A stretch of DNA of 64,000 bases from Clostridium acetobutylicum ATCC 824. Its GTDB lineage: Bacteria; Bacillota; Clostridia; Clostridiales; Clostridiaceae. The translations under genes were made by a program, and so were the position numbers. Numbering within the stretch: the first letter of the stretch is position 1; each line of letters begins with the position of its first letter. The stretch covers positions 2,080,001 to 2,144,000 of the forward strand of contig NC_003030.1 in assembly GCF_000008765.1 (NCBI RefSeq), given 5' to 3'. Positions 46,238 through 55,556 of this stretch are shown one piece after another. Below the pieces are notes generated by a model that was not told where the DNA came from, did not search any database, and saw only the letters and a program-made list of their open reading frames with translations.

Positions 46238-46900
46238 TTATTCCCTTCCATTTAAATGATCTTTAATAACCAATACACAAAATTGTTTAAATTCACCATA
46301 CAATAATAATTTTTGATTAAATTCTTTATTATGCATCCTATAATTATTAAGGCATTTTTTTATACACCTTATTTGAATATCCTGTCTATTGCATATCATT
46401 TTATCTAGGTATTCCATTACTTGAGCTTCAGCAACTTCAATATCAATTATGCTATTTATAAATCGCTTATTGTAAAGCTCATCAGTGCCATAGCATTTAT
46501 TAGTTTGAAGTTCCTTATCTGCTTCTTCTCTTTCATTTCCCACAATTAATTTGTAAGTATTTTCACAATTTTTAAAATCAACTGAAATTTCATCTCCGCC
46601 TAGCCTTATATCAAACATCATAATTAATTGTAATAAGTCCCCAGAACAATAACTATTCATAACAGCTAAAGAAATCACTTCTAACCCTTGAAACCAACAA
46701 AATAGCTCATTTTTAATTTTTTCATCTATAACAAACAAAGAATTATCTACATGAAAAACAACTGTAAAAGCAATTATTTTGTTTTTAGCAATGTCGTCAT
46801 CAAGTACATGCTTACAGCATATTAAATCATTTAGACTATACACATATGCAAAAGCAACACGATTAATTATATTTATATGAAACTTTTTATTCTTACCCAT
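46238..46900 (-). CDS. Degenerate crotonase-like protein
   Basis: About 220 residues from the ATG at 46900, which overlaps the thioesterase stop by eight bases; a further ATG exists at 46945. The stretch ISLAVMNSYCSGDLLQLIMM followed by FDIRLGGDEISVDF lines up with the crotonase core A-x-N-G-x-x-G-G-x-E-x-A-L-x-x-D-I-R, but the oxyanion glycine pair and catalytic glutamates are lost. It is probably a non-catalytic or altered crotonase, perhaps a structural partner of its neighbours. I judge this from pattern only. Confidence 0.55.
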   Translation of the reverse strand: MGKNKKFHINIINRVAFAYVYSLNDLICCKHVLDDDIAKNKIIAFTVVFHVDNSLFVIDEKIKNELFCWFQGLEVISLAVMNSYCSGDLLQLIMMFDIRLGGDEISVDFKNCENTYKLIVGNEREEADKELQTNKCYGTDELYNKRFINSIIDIEVAEAQVMEYLDKMICNRQDIQIRCIKKCLNNYRMHNKEFNQKLLLYGEFKQFCVLVIKDHLNGRE

Positions 46901-47294
46901 AAGCACATATATCCAGCTTATCTTTAATAAATTGAGGAATTTCATATATAATTCTTTGTTTTGATACTAAAACCATTTTAGATTTAGCTACTGAAGCCTT
47001 TCTTTTTGTGACCTCATTGTAAATATTATGTTTAAATATTAAATAGTCATCTTCATAAGTAAGTTCAGTTTTTATAAGTACTTTATCAAACAATTTTAAT
47101 TCTCTGATATATTTAATGTTAGTTTCAATTACAACTATAAATAATTCATTACTTTCATTATAATCAGTTAAATTAAGCTTACTGCATAAATCCCACCTTG
47201 CAGCTTCTAAGTAATTTAAATACACTGCATTATTAACATGACCAAATGAATCTAATTCGTACCCTCTTACCTCAAGCCTATATTCATGCTCCAT
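46893..47294 (-). CDS. Hotdog acyl-CoA/acyl-ACP thioesterase (4HBT family)
   Basis: 133 residues from the ATG at 47294 (a TTG at 47300 is possible; GGGAG upstream). The motif ELDSFGHVNNAVYLNYLEAARW holds the catalytic Asp/Glu-type residues of the YbgC/FadM thioesterases. Likely releases the finished chain from ACP or CoA. Start and stop overlap both neighbours, showing tight coupling in the operon. Confidence 0.88.
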   Translation of the reverse strand: MEHEYRLEVRGYELDSFGHVNNAVYLNYLEAARWDLCSKLNLTDYNESNELFIVVIETNIKYIRELKLFDKVLIKTELTYEDDYLIFKHNIYNEVTKRKASVAKSKMVLVSKQRIIYEIPQFIKDKLDICAYG

Positions 47295-47808
47295 AATCAA
47301 TGTACTCCCTCTTATTTATAATATTTCCTCTTAAAATTCTTTTTAAAATCTTTAATCTCCATTTTACATAAGGCTTGTGCATACGCTTTGCTCCTGTCAT
47401 ATAATAGCTATTTCCTATTGGAGTTTTTCCAGAAACAATAAGTTTCTTATCTAATAGTATTCCATCTTCTGTTGGAATAAGCTCTATTTTAAAACTTCCT
47501 TTTAAAAAGCCATGGATTTCAGACAATATATATTTATTAGGAACTACTTCCACGCATCTTAAAATATAGCTAAAAGGTGGTATAGAGCATTTGAATTTAA
47601 CCTCATTGCCTACATCCCAATATTTAGACTTTGAACTACCCCATATAAAGGGGAAGAAACTAAACCATTTTGTGAATTTTGTCAAATCATATATGTAATC
47701 AAATATAACCTCAGGGCTTCCCTCTTCGGTTTTTATAAGCTCTGTCACATCGAACTCAACATTTGATATTTCAACATTTTTATGTGATTTATAATCAACA
47801 GTATCCAT
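47284..47808 (-). CDS. SRPBCC (polyketide cyclase/START-like) protein
   Basis: 174 residues. A helix-grip fold is suggested by the helix EEGSPEVIFDYIYDLTKFTKW-type start, the middle strands (DVGNEVKFKCSIPPFSYIL) and the long C-terminal helix. The family includes polyketide aromatases/cyclases and lipid binders. Within this cluster a cyclase or substrate-carrying role is likely. ATG with GGTGATG upstream. Confidence 0.7.
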   Translation of the reverse strand: MDTVDYKSHKNVEISNVEFDVTELIKTEEGSPEVIFDYIYDLTKFTKWFSFFPFIWGSSKSKYWDVGNEVKFKCSIPPFSYILRCVEVVPNKYILSEIHGFLKGSFKIELIPTEDGILLDKKLIVSGKTPIGNSYYMTGAKRMHKPYVKWRLKILKRILRGNIINKREYIDYGA

Positions 47809-47837
47809 ATATACATCACCATCCTATTAAATGGATT

Positions 47838-48575
47838 CTACAATTTTTTTACCAAATTCAAAAACATTTCCCCTTCACTTTTTAAAGCAACTTCACTTGT
47901 CTTAACGAAAGAATTATTTACCGAATTAATAATACTTTTTATCTGACGGGTTGTTTTACCCTCAAAAAGTTCATTAATAAATTGTTTAGAATAGCTAATG
48001 TGACTTTTATTATCTACAATTTTATCAACTAAACCAATACTAAATGCCTCCTCAGCATCTATATACTTACCAGAAACAATCATATTTAAGGCTTTTCTTT
48101 TTCCAACAAGCTTAGGTAATCTAATGGTTCCTCCTAGCCCTGGCATTATACCAATATTAGCCTCTGGAAAGCCAAAAATTGCATTTTCAGTACATATTCT
48201 AAATTGACAACTTAACGCAATTTCTAAGCCTCCCCCAAAACAAATCCCACTAATTGCTGCAACTGTAATAATCGGAAGTGCTTCTATATAACTCAAAATT
48301 TTTTTACCACATTCTAAACTTTCTCTTAAGTATTCTATATTTTCTTTGTTCACACGTAGGTTGTCCACATTTGCACCGGATGAAAAATGTCTTCCTTCTC
48401 CATAAATAATAAGACCTCTTAAATAAGAAGAATCTATCCATTGTTTTAAATAATTCAAATCCAAAAAATCTGCCTTGTCTAATTTATTTTGTTTTCCATT
48501 ACTTATAGTAAGAATCCCTATTTTATCTTCGATACTAAAATTTACGATTCCTGATTCATAAATCTCTTTTGACAT
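47838..48575 (-). CDS. Enoyl-CoA hydratase/isomerase-family protein, copy 1
   Basis: 245 residues. Crotonase motifs RHFSSGANVDNL, ISGICFGGGLEIALSCQFRI and FPEANIGIMPGLGG are all present, including both catalytic glutamates. Probably hydrates or dehydrates acyl-thioester intermediates. Starts three bases after the ACP stop. Confidence 0.9.
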   Translation of the reverse strand: MSKEIYESGIVNFSIEDKIGILTISNGKQNKLDKADFLDLNYLKQWIDSSYLRGLIIYGEGRHFSSGANVDNLRVNKENIEYLRESLECGKKILSYIEALPIITVAAISGICFGGGLEIALSCQFRICTENAIFGFPEANIGIMPGLGGTIRLPKLVGKRKALNMIVSGKYIDAEEAFSIGLVDKIVDNKSHISYSKQFINELFEGKTTRQIKSIINSVNNSFVKTSEVALKSEGEMFLNLVKKL

Positions 48576-48578
48576 ATA

Positions 48579-48890
48579 CTATTTTTCTCCTACATTAGTA
48601 ATATCATTTTCATATTCATATAAGAGATATGTCGTTTGTACTACTTTTTCTAATGTCTCTGCAGGATTTTTCAATAAATATTTTCCAATACTTTGTAATT
48701 GAATGTTTAAAGAATATTTTTTCTTCAGTATATCAACTAACTCAATCAACATTAATGAATCACCATCTAAATCATCAACTACAGAAGTATTATCATTTAA
48801 TTCATTTATATCTACTTCACACTCCTCTGAAAAAAAATCATAGACAATGTCTCTTATTTCCTTTTTAATTTCTGATGTTAATTCTCTCAT
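48579..48890 (-). CDS. Acyl carrier protein
   Basis: 103 residues, acidic, helical. Phosphopantetheine site DLDGDSLMLIEL with Ser45 (DGDS instead of the usual GxDS). About 20 residues longer than FabC-type ACP at the C-terminus. It carries the growing chain in the cluster and is presumably activated by the PPTase at 38468-39166. Lies between AOR and crotonase genes. Confidence 0.9.
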   Translation of the reverse strand: MRELTSEIKKEIRDIVYDFFSEECEVDINELNDNTSVVDDLDGDSLMLIELVDILKKKYSLNIQLQSIGKYLLKNPAETLEKVVQTTYLLYEYENDITNVGEK

Positions 48891-48926
48891 AGTTTTTTCC
48901 TCCTAAAATTATATTATTTATTTTAG

Positions 48927-50981
48927 TTACTTATTTTGATTTAATAAAGCAACTTGTTTATCTATTTTTTTTGCAACTATTTTATATACTAAGCGACCTA
49001 TTAGCTTCTCCATGAACTTAAGATTTACATTCAAACTTACTTTTAATAATAAGTTTTCAAATGAATCTGTAATTGCACTATCATCTACTTTAATTCTTTC
49101 TATATATTCATCTAGCTGCAGTTCCTTAAAACGTTTAGTAGTAGGAAATCCCTCACTGCTTAATCCCCTAAAATAGAAATACTCTGGCAACATTCCTGGT
49201 GAATCCCTTACTTCAATTGTTGAATCTTTAATGAATTCATCTTCAATATCTTCTTCTTTTTCTCTTGATGGCCATTTATAATCCTCAAGCTTCATTCCGC
49301 AATTTATATTAAAAGCATTTTGAAGCTGATAAATCCTTTCACCTGCATAAAACATATCCTCTTTTGTAACCTCAATATTAAATAATGCACTTAATATTTC
49401 TGCAAATTCATCAAAGAATGCATGTCCCTGTGGTGTAATACTCTGCATACAAAATAAACAAATTCCTAAAGAATCAATTACATATTTATAATTTTCATGC
49501 CACCACACAACTCTTCCCTGTTCCTTATCTTTACTTAAAGTACCTTTAAACTTTCTTTTAAATATATGTGTGCCCAATGAATCTGTAAGAGGATTAGAAA
49601 AAACTGATGTAAACGGAAAATCCTTCAAATGATCTCCGCCTCGAGTAGATGTAATATAACCTAAAGACCATGCTTTTTTTTGATTGGAATGAAGTCCTGT
49701 TGACGCCTTTTTTATACAAAATGCATATTTTTCAACCTTCAGTGTCTTAGATGCTCTGTATGCACCTTCGGCAAGTATATCACCTATTCCAGAACGATCA
49801 CTTATCTTATGCATAAGATATTCTATGTCATCCACATTTCCAAATTGAAATTTTCTGCCTTCAGTAATATCTTCCCTTAAAACTCCACGTTTTTGACATT
49901 CTAAAATCAGAGCTATTGTAGCCGCTACTTCTATAGTATCCATTCCCAGCTTATCGCATAATAATTTTAAATGCAGCACATCTGAATAATCATATATACC
50001 AACATTAGGTCCAAAACTGGTTGCAGAACCATATTCTATTCTTTCGCCTTTCTCACCCTTATATTTTCCCTTTTTAATTTCATAAGCTTTTCCACATCCT
50101 AATGTACAAAATTTACATGGCACTTTCTTAGTTTCAAACTCTTTCTTAAATACCATAGGTGATAAATTTTCGCATTTTTTATCATAGCCTCGTTGAGCAT
50201 TTTCAACTGGCAGACATTTAGCTTCACCATATTTGTCCATTAGTAATAACGTACCACTGAGACCCATTACCTTGAATTGAATCGATGTATGACTTTGTTC
50301 TATCCAAAGCTTCGATATAGATCTGATTTTTTCCCTATTATACATAGGAACTTCACATTTTTTGCGTTCAATTACAATAGCTTTTAATTTCTTTGATCCC
50401 ATTATACATCCCATGCCCATGCGTCCAGCTACATGTGTTTTTGACATAAATACGCTTGCATAACGTATCAAATTTTCACCAGCAGGACCTATACATGATA
50501 TTTCACAATTATTATGCCTCTTCGACAAAATATCTGTAGTTTTATCTGTATAGAACCCCCATAAATCAGAAGCATCTTCAAATTTAACATTACCCTTTTC
50601 GTCTATAAAAATATATATAGGATTTTCTGATTTACCTTGAAATACTAAGTGATCTATTCCAACTGATCTCATAGTTGTTGGAAAACTTCCTCCTATATTA
50701 GAATCTCCGTATATATCTGTTAATGGACTTTTAGCAGTTATTGTACTACGATTACCTGTAAGGAGACTTGTACCAACTGCAGCACCTGCACCAAATATCA
50801 ATACATTTTTTTCTGATAAAGCATCATTATACATAGCTTCAGACTCAAAAAGTATTTTTGTATTTATACCAGTTCCTCCAATATACTTCTTTCTATATTC
50901 ACAAGTTATTCTCTCGTATGTCACCTTTTTTTCAGATAGGTTTATGTACACTATATTATTATCTATCACTTTAGAATTCAT
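48927..50981 (-). CDS. Tungsten-type aldehyde ferredoxin oxidoreductase
   Basis: 684 residues. N-terminal pterin-binding fold (GGTGINTKILFE, GNRSTITAKSPLTDIYGDSN), cluster cysteines Cys289, Cys292, Cys296 (CKFCTLGC) and Cys508 (SLGICLF), LGMDTIEVAATIA and TSTRGGDHL around the pterin. AOR enzymes interconvert aldehydes and acids with ferredoxin, using a tungsten bis-pyranopterin. The last 60 residues extend past the usual end (about 605-620) as a basic helical tail. The enzyme sits between the acyltransferase and ACP genes, so its substrate is probably a pathway acid or aldehyde. Confidence 0.93.
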   Translation of the reverse strand: MNSKVIDNNIVYINLSEKKVTYERITCEYRKKYIGGTGINTKILFESEAMYNDALSEKNVLIFGAGAAVGTSLLTGNRSTITAKSPLTDIYGDSNIGGSFPTTMRSVGIDHLVFQGKSENPIYIFIDEKGNVKFEDASDLWGFYTDKTTDILSKRHNNCEISCIGPAGENLIRYASVFMSKTHVAGRMGMGCIMGSKKLKAIVIERKKCEVPMYNREKIRSISKLWIEQSHTSIQFKVMGLSGTLLLMDKYGEAKCLPVENAQRGYDKKCENLSPMVFKKEFETKKVPCKFCTLGCGKAYEIKKGKYKGEKGERIEYGSATSFGPNVGIYDYSDVLHLKLLCDKLGMDTIEVAATIALILECQKRGVLREDITEGRKFQFGNVDDIEYLMHKISDRSGIGDILAEGAYRASKTLKVEKYAFCIKKASTGLHSNQKKAWSLGYITSTRGGDHLKDFPFTSVFSNPLTDSLGTHIFKRKFKGTLSKDKEQGRVVWWHENYKYVIDSLGICLFCMQSITPQGHAFFDEFAEILSALFNIEVTKEDMFYAGERIYQLQNAFNINCGMKLEDYKWPSREKEEDIEDEFIKDSTIEVRDSPGMLPEYFYFRGLSSEGFPTTKRFKELQLDEYIERIKVDDSAITDSFENLLLKVSLNVNLKFMEKLIGRLVYKIVAKKIDKQVALLNQNK

Positions 50982-51021
50982 ACGCTTAACACCTTACTTT
51001 AAAAATATTTATGTAACATTT

Positions 51022-51972
51022 TTAATTCTGTACTTGTACATTTTTTATTTTCATAAAGCTTTTATATGTAAAGAATTTGCAATTACTATTAATCATTCTT
51101 GAAAATCTAGAAATAGAATCGATTAAACTTACTTCAAAGAAATTATAATTGTTAATGTTAATTGCCTTTTCTACTGATGCCATCCATTTCATTTCGCCCC
51201 ACACATTTTTTACAAGCTCTTTTTTCAACTCACATGAATCTACAATAATTCTTTGATCATAGCTAGAGATTATAGGTATTTTTAAATTGCACACACACAA
51301 TCTAGACACAAGTTTTTCATATTCCTCAATTCCAATCAAAGCATATTTAGAATGGAATGCATATGGTGAGTCAATATCTTTAGCACTCAATGCTCCCTCC
51401 GTTAATGCTATTGATAATAGTTTATCTACTCTATTTTTCATACCAGAAACAAGTATACAATATTCATTGTTTTCACTAGCTATATATGCATAATCACCCA
51501 ATTCATTTTTGTCAATTATTTTTTTTATATCGCTACAAGTCATACCCGTAACTAATCCCATACCTTCATCCTTTCTTGATGTATATTTAGGATAGTTATA
51601 TGACATTGATAAAAGCTCCAATCCCTCTTCAAAAGAAATAGCCTTCCCACAAGCTAATGCAGTAATTAAGCCCATGCTATATCCTAAAAGCACAGAAGGC
51701 TTAATTCCATCTTCAATATATGTATTATAAACAACACAATCAATTGTATAAATAGAAACCCAATCACTGAATTTATCGTCATACTCTCCAGACAATGACC
51801 TAGTTAGATACCCCCATAAGTCCAATTTAATTTTTTTATATACAATAGAACAGTATTCTTTAAGTAACTCCCTTTGGCTTTCATCTAACAGAGTTAAAAA
51901 CTTTTGATACTTAATTCCCACTCCTTGAAATATAAATGCATTTTTTCCACTATATAGCTCATTCAATCTCAT
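51022..51972 (-). CDS. FabD-like malonyl/acyl transferase
   Basis: 316 residues. Nucleophile Ser99 in LLGYSMGLITAL (Tyr replaces the His of GHSxG) and catalytic His207 in PYAFHSKY; FIFQGVG at the N-terminus corresponds to FxFPGQG. YAFH resembles the FH-type motif of malonyl-specific domains. It should load the ACP. First gene of the central operon, behind a 369-base gap; ATG with GGAG close upstream. Confidence 0.85.
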   Translation of the reverse strand: MRLNELYSGKNAFIFQGVGIKYQKFLTLLDESQRELLKEYCSIVYKKIKLDLWGYLTRSLSGEYDDKFSDWVSIYTIDCVVYNTYIEDGIKPSVLLGYSMGLITALACGKAISFEEGLELLSMSYNYPKYTSRKDEGMGLVTGMTCSDIKKIIDKNELGDYAYIASENNEYCILVSGMKNRVDKLLSIALTEGALSAKDIDSPYAFHSKYALIGIEEYEKLVSRLCVCNLKIPIISSYDQRIIVDSCELKKELVKNVWGEMKWMASVEKAININNYNFFEVSLIDSISRFSRMINSNCKFFTYKSFMKIKNVQVQN

Positions 51973-52341
51973 ACATCTCCATATTAATAATTAATAAAAA
52001 ATATTATTTTTATTATTTTAATTCTATTTAAAACTCACTAATATTACATATAATACTTCATTTTTTAGAAATAGAAACTTTATACTCTAACATTTGAAAT
52101 TTCTGAAACTTTGAAAATCTAACATTATTATAATTTTATTTCAATTACAAATGATTAATGTAGAAAACGTAAAGCCACTATTGCACAAATTATTATATTG
52201 AATTTAATTACAAATAATCCTTTAAATATACATTATAGTATAATAATACACCATATCCATCTATTTGTAAATTTTTTTTTATATTTTTTGTTGTTGATTT
52301 TCTGTATAATATTCAAATTAATAACATATTAACCGTATAAA
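51973..52341 (-). promoter_or_regulatory. Gene-free region with three TTACAAAT elements upstream of the pathway operon
   Basis: The only gap over 100 bp in the large cluster. The octamer TTACAAAT occurs at 52145-52152 and 52208-52215, embedded in the 10-mer AATTACAAAT, and inverted at 52263-52270. Spacing of the first two is 63 bases. AT-rich -10-like boxes are too many to choose a promoter. Regulator site is an inference. Confidence 0.4.
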
Positions 52342-54264
52342 TTAAAAAAATCCCTTTATACTCCCTATATTTTCATAATTATATCCTCCAATTTTGTCAA
52401 GCTCTCTTTTAAATTCATTAGATTGAATTACCTCAATAAATTTTTTAACCACATCCATTTTAAGAAATTCCTTTGGTATAGCAAAATCATATTCTTCATT
52501 TCCTATTTCTATAAAATCTAGATTCATTAACTTAGCAGCAGAATAAACTCCTAAGCCACAGTCTGCATCTCCTGCTGCTACTACTGCTGCCACTGCAATG
52601 TGCGTAAACTCTTCTCTTTCATAACCATTTATATCCTTTGAACTTATATTTAGCTTTTTTAAATTGTAATCTAAAAGCAATCTAGTTCCTGCTCCTCTTT
52701 GTCTATTAACAAACCTTCTTCTAAACTTTGATATATCTTCAATACTTTTTAGGTTTAATGGGTTACCTTTGGGTACCATTAAACCTTGTATTCTTTTTAC
52801 CCCCTTAATCAATGCTATATTTTTGTCACATAAATATTTTTTTATGTACGATATATTATATGTTCCATCTTTCATATCTAATAAGTGAATTGGTGCAATA
52901 TGTGTTTCCCCTGATTTTAAAGCCATAATCCCTCCCATACTACCTACATGAGCAGAGCTCAAAAAATACTTATCTTCCTTCACGTGAAGCAAATCGGATA
53001 CAATATCAAGTATAATATCATGGCTTCCTATACATGTGAGAGTATTTTTTATTTCCTCTTCATCTTTCAATAGCTCTACCTTAACCTTAGTGCCAGCCTC
53101 ATAACCTTCAATATTTTGAGGAATTTTCAATATTCCATCTGCTCTTACTAATGACATTGTATTTCCTGCTCCTCTACTAATTGGAGTTGCAATGTACTTT
53201 CCACTTATGCAAGCTAATTTTACTCTTACAAACTCTAGATATTTAAGAGATGACATTATTCGTCTAGATAATGTAGCCTGCCTTTTTTTCTTCTCAATTA
53301 AATTCATTCCGTTATAGGAATATACTACTTTTTTACAAATATTTTCCATAATGAAATAAGCTGATACTGGATATCCGGGTATTCCAATAACAGGCTTGTC
53401 TTTAATAATACCAAGCACAACTGGCTTACCTGGTTTTACTGATATACCATGTACTAAAACTTTACCTAAATCCTTTATAACACTGCATGTAAAATCCTCC
53501 CTTCCTGCAGATGAGCCAGCATTTACGAGTACAATGTCACATTTGTCAACAGCCGTTGCCACAACTCCTTTTATTAGTTCATAATCATCCTTTACTATGT
53601 CAAATCTTACGGGATTACCTCCCCACTCCTTAACTTGAGCCGAAAATACTCTTGAATTAAATTCAATGATGTCTCCCGTTTTAAGTTCTCCACCTGGTTC
53701 TACTATTTCATCACCTGTTGGAATTATGCCAACCACTGGCATTTTATATACACAAACCTTATTTATACCTCCGGCTATCATAGCCCCTATATCAACGGGG
53801 GTAATAACGTGCTTAGATGGGATTATGAGCTGTTTTTCAACAATATCTTCTCCAATAGTTCTAATATGCTGCCATGGAATTGCACTTTTATATATTGCAA
53901 CCTTATGTTTATCTATATTTATTAAGTCTTCAACCATAATTACAGCATCATATTCCTTAGGTATTGGATCGCCGGTATCAACCACAATGTAATCTTTATT
54001 CTCCACTAGCTCTACATGATTTCTATCAGACGCACCATAAGTTTTTTTACTGTCAACGGCTATACCATCCATTGCAGAACTATTATAAAATGGAGATGAT
54101 ATTTTAGCATAAACTGGTGAAAACGAAACTCTTCCTAATGCCTCATAGGTATTTAGAATTTCTTTTTCACTTTTTATCGGTAACAATTCATTAAAATACA
54201 ATTTTATAGATTCATCTAAATCTTTGTTAGACAAATAAATTTCATTAGCCAAATTATTTACCAC
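52342..54264 (-). CDS. moeA: MoeA with C-terminal periplasmic-binding-like domain
   Basis: 640 residues. Residues 1 to about 405 are MoeA: SSAMDGIAV, DTGDPIPKEYDAV, IPTGDEIVEPG, NAGSSAGREDF, GISVKPGKPVVLG and GIPGYPVSAYF. From about 410 to the end is a PBP-like domain (HVGSMGGIMALKSGETHIAP, RRFVNRQRGAGTRLLLDYNL) related to the ligand domain fused to many archaeal and clostridial MoeA proteins. MoeA inserts molybdate or tungstate into pterin; the added domain may bind the oxyanion or a regulator ligand. Confidence 0.92.
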   Translation of the reverse strand: MVNNLANEIYLSNKDLDESIKLYFNELLPIKSEKEILNTYEALGRVSFSPVYAKISSPFYNSSAMDGIAVDSKKTYGASDRNHVELVENKDYIVVDTGDPIPKEYDAVIMVEDLINIDKHKVAIYKSAIPWQHIRTIGEDIVEKQLIIPSKHVITPVDIGAMIAGGINKVCVYKMPVVGIIPTGDEIVEPGGELKTGDIIEFNSRVFSAQVKEWGGNPVRFDIVKDDYELIKGVVATAVDKCDIVLVNAGSSAGREDFTCSVIKDLGKVLVHGISVKPGKPVVLGIIKDKPVIGIPGYPVSAYFIMENICKKVVYSYNGMNLIEKKKRQATLSRRIMSSLKYLEFVRVKLACISGKYIATPISRGAGNTMSLVRADGILKIPQNIEGYEAGTKVKVELLKDEEEIKNTLTCIGSHDIILDIVSDLLHVKEDKYFLSSAHVGSMGGIMALKSGETHIAPIHLLDMKDGTYNISYIKKYLCDKNIALIKGVKRIQGLMVPKGNPLNLKSIEDISKFRRRFVNRQRGAGTRLLLDYNLKKLNISSKDINGYEREEFTHIAVAAVVAAGDADCGLGVYSAAKLMNLDFIEIGNEEYDFAIPKEFLKMDVVKKFIEVIQSNEFKRELDKIGGYNYENIGSIKGFF

Positions 54265-54317
54265 CCTCCGTATATATTTAATTGAGTTTTATAATATTGA
54301 TTATGACAAATCACTAC

Positions 54318-55541
54318 TTACAACTTATATATTTCAACTACTTGTCCTTCCCTTAAGCCCTCTAAATCTTTTTCTATTTTTATATATCCCCACGCTCTTG
54401 AAAATGTAGATATTAAACCGGATTTTCCAAATATGGGTTTAGCAATAATCCTATCTCCATCATTTTCTAATGCAACAGGCAAATATTCTTCACGTCCTTT
54501 AGCTTTATGATAATTAATACTCATTATAGACTTTACAGCATAAACTTCCTTTTTATAGCACATGGCTTTATTTATATATTCCCTTATAAATATTATGTAT
54601 ACTATTGAGCATGCTAAAGGATGACCCGGAAGACCAAATATTATTTTATCTCCTTTTTTAGCTACTATTGTCGGTTTTCCTGGCTTAACCGACACGCCAT
54701 GAACTAAGATTTTTCCATCTTCAAAATCTTCAATGGCCTTTATAGTTTGATCTTTTTTTCCAACAGAGCTCCCACCTGAAATCACTAAAATATCGCATTC
54801 TTCAGTTGCTCTGCAAATAGTATGCTTTAAAAGCTTATAATCATCTTTAACAATCCCATAATTTATAGGTTCAGCTCCATCATCAATTATAGCGGCCCAA
54901 AGCATATATGTATTTATGTCTCTTATTTTACCAAGTGTCAGTTCATCTTCACATGCTATTAATTCATTTCCAGTAGAAATAATCCCCACCTTGATTTTTT
55001 TGCAAACATTTACATGTTTGATTCCAATACTTGCAAGTACACCTACTTCATATGGTCTAATTTTTTCACCTTTTCTTATAACTATATTGTCATTTTGTAT
55101 ATCCTCACCCTTTTGTATTACGTTATCTCCCGATGCTACAGGAGAATAAACTAGTATGGTATCTTCATCCAATTTCTGAGTATATTCAAGCATAATTACG
55201 CTATCAGCATACTCCGGCAACATACCTCCAGTTGGAACATAAGCACATTCACCATCCACTATATTAAAATCAGTTACTTTTCCCATAAGAATTTCACCTT
55301 TAAGCGTAAGTATAGCTGGAATAGCTTCAGTAGCTCCAAATACATCTCGTGAATTTACTGCAAATCCATCCACAGTAGACCTTTTAAATTCAGGTATATT
55401 ACAATCCGCTCTAATATAATCAAAAGCTATTCTGTTTACACAATTAAAAATATCAACTTGTTCGCCTTCTACCTCAAGATGAAAATATTCATCTATAATA
55501 TCTTTCGTTTCGTCCACAGATGACACTTTAAAAAAATTCAT
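54318..55541 (-). CDS. moeA: MoeA, metal-insertion enzyme, second copy
   Basis: 407 residues from the ATG at 55541 (GGAGGGAG upstream). STVDGFAVNSRDVFGA, PTGGMLPEYADSV, STGNELI, SGGSSVGKKDQT, GVSVKPGKPTIVA and GLPGHPLACSIV are MoeA motifs. Together with the neighbouring MoeA it makes a pair, as in organisms that handle both Mo and W. Follows mog by 15 bases. Confidence 0.92.
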   Translation of the reverse strand: MNFFKVSSVDETKDIIDEYFHLEVEGEQVDIFNCVNRIAFDYIRADCNIPEFKRSTVDGFAVNSRDVFGATEAIPAILTLKGEILMGKVTDFNIVDGECAYVPTGGMLPEYADSVIMLEYTQKLDEDTILVYSPVASGDNVIQKGEDIQNDNIVIRKGEKIRPYEVGVLASIGIKHVNVCKKIKVGIISTGNELIACEDELTLGKIRDINTYMLWAAIIDDGAEPINYGIVKDDYKLLKHTICRATEECDILVISGGSSVGKKDQTIKAIEDFEDGKILVHGVSVKPGKPTIVAKKGDKIIFGLPGHPLACSIVYIIFIREYINKAMCYKKEVYAVKSIMSINYHKAKGREEYLPVALENDGDRIIAKPIFGKSGLISTFSRAWGYIKIEKDLEGLREGQVVEIYKL

Positions 55542-55556
55542 TTTTACTCCCTCCAA

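Noticed and set aside
54318..55541. MoeA copies as a frameshifted single gene
   Set aside because: Both copies contain the full set of MoeA motifs, so they are true paralogues.
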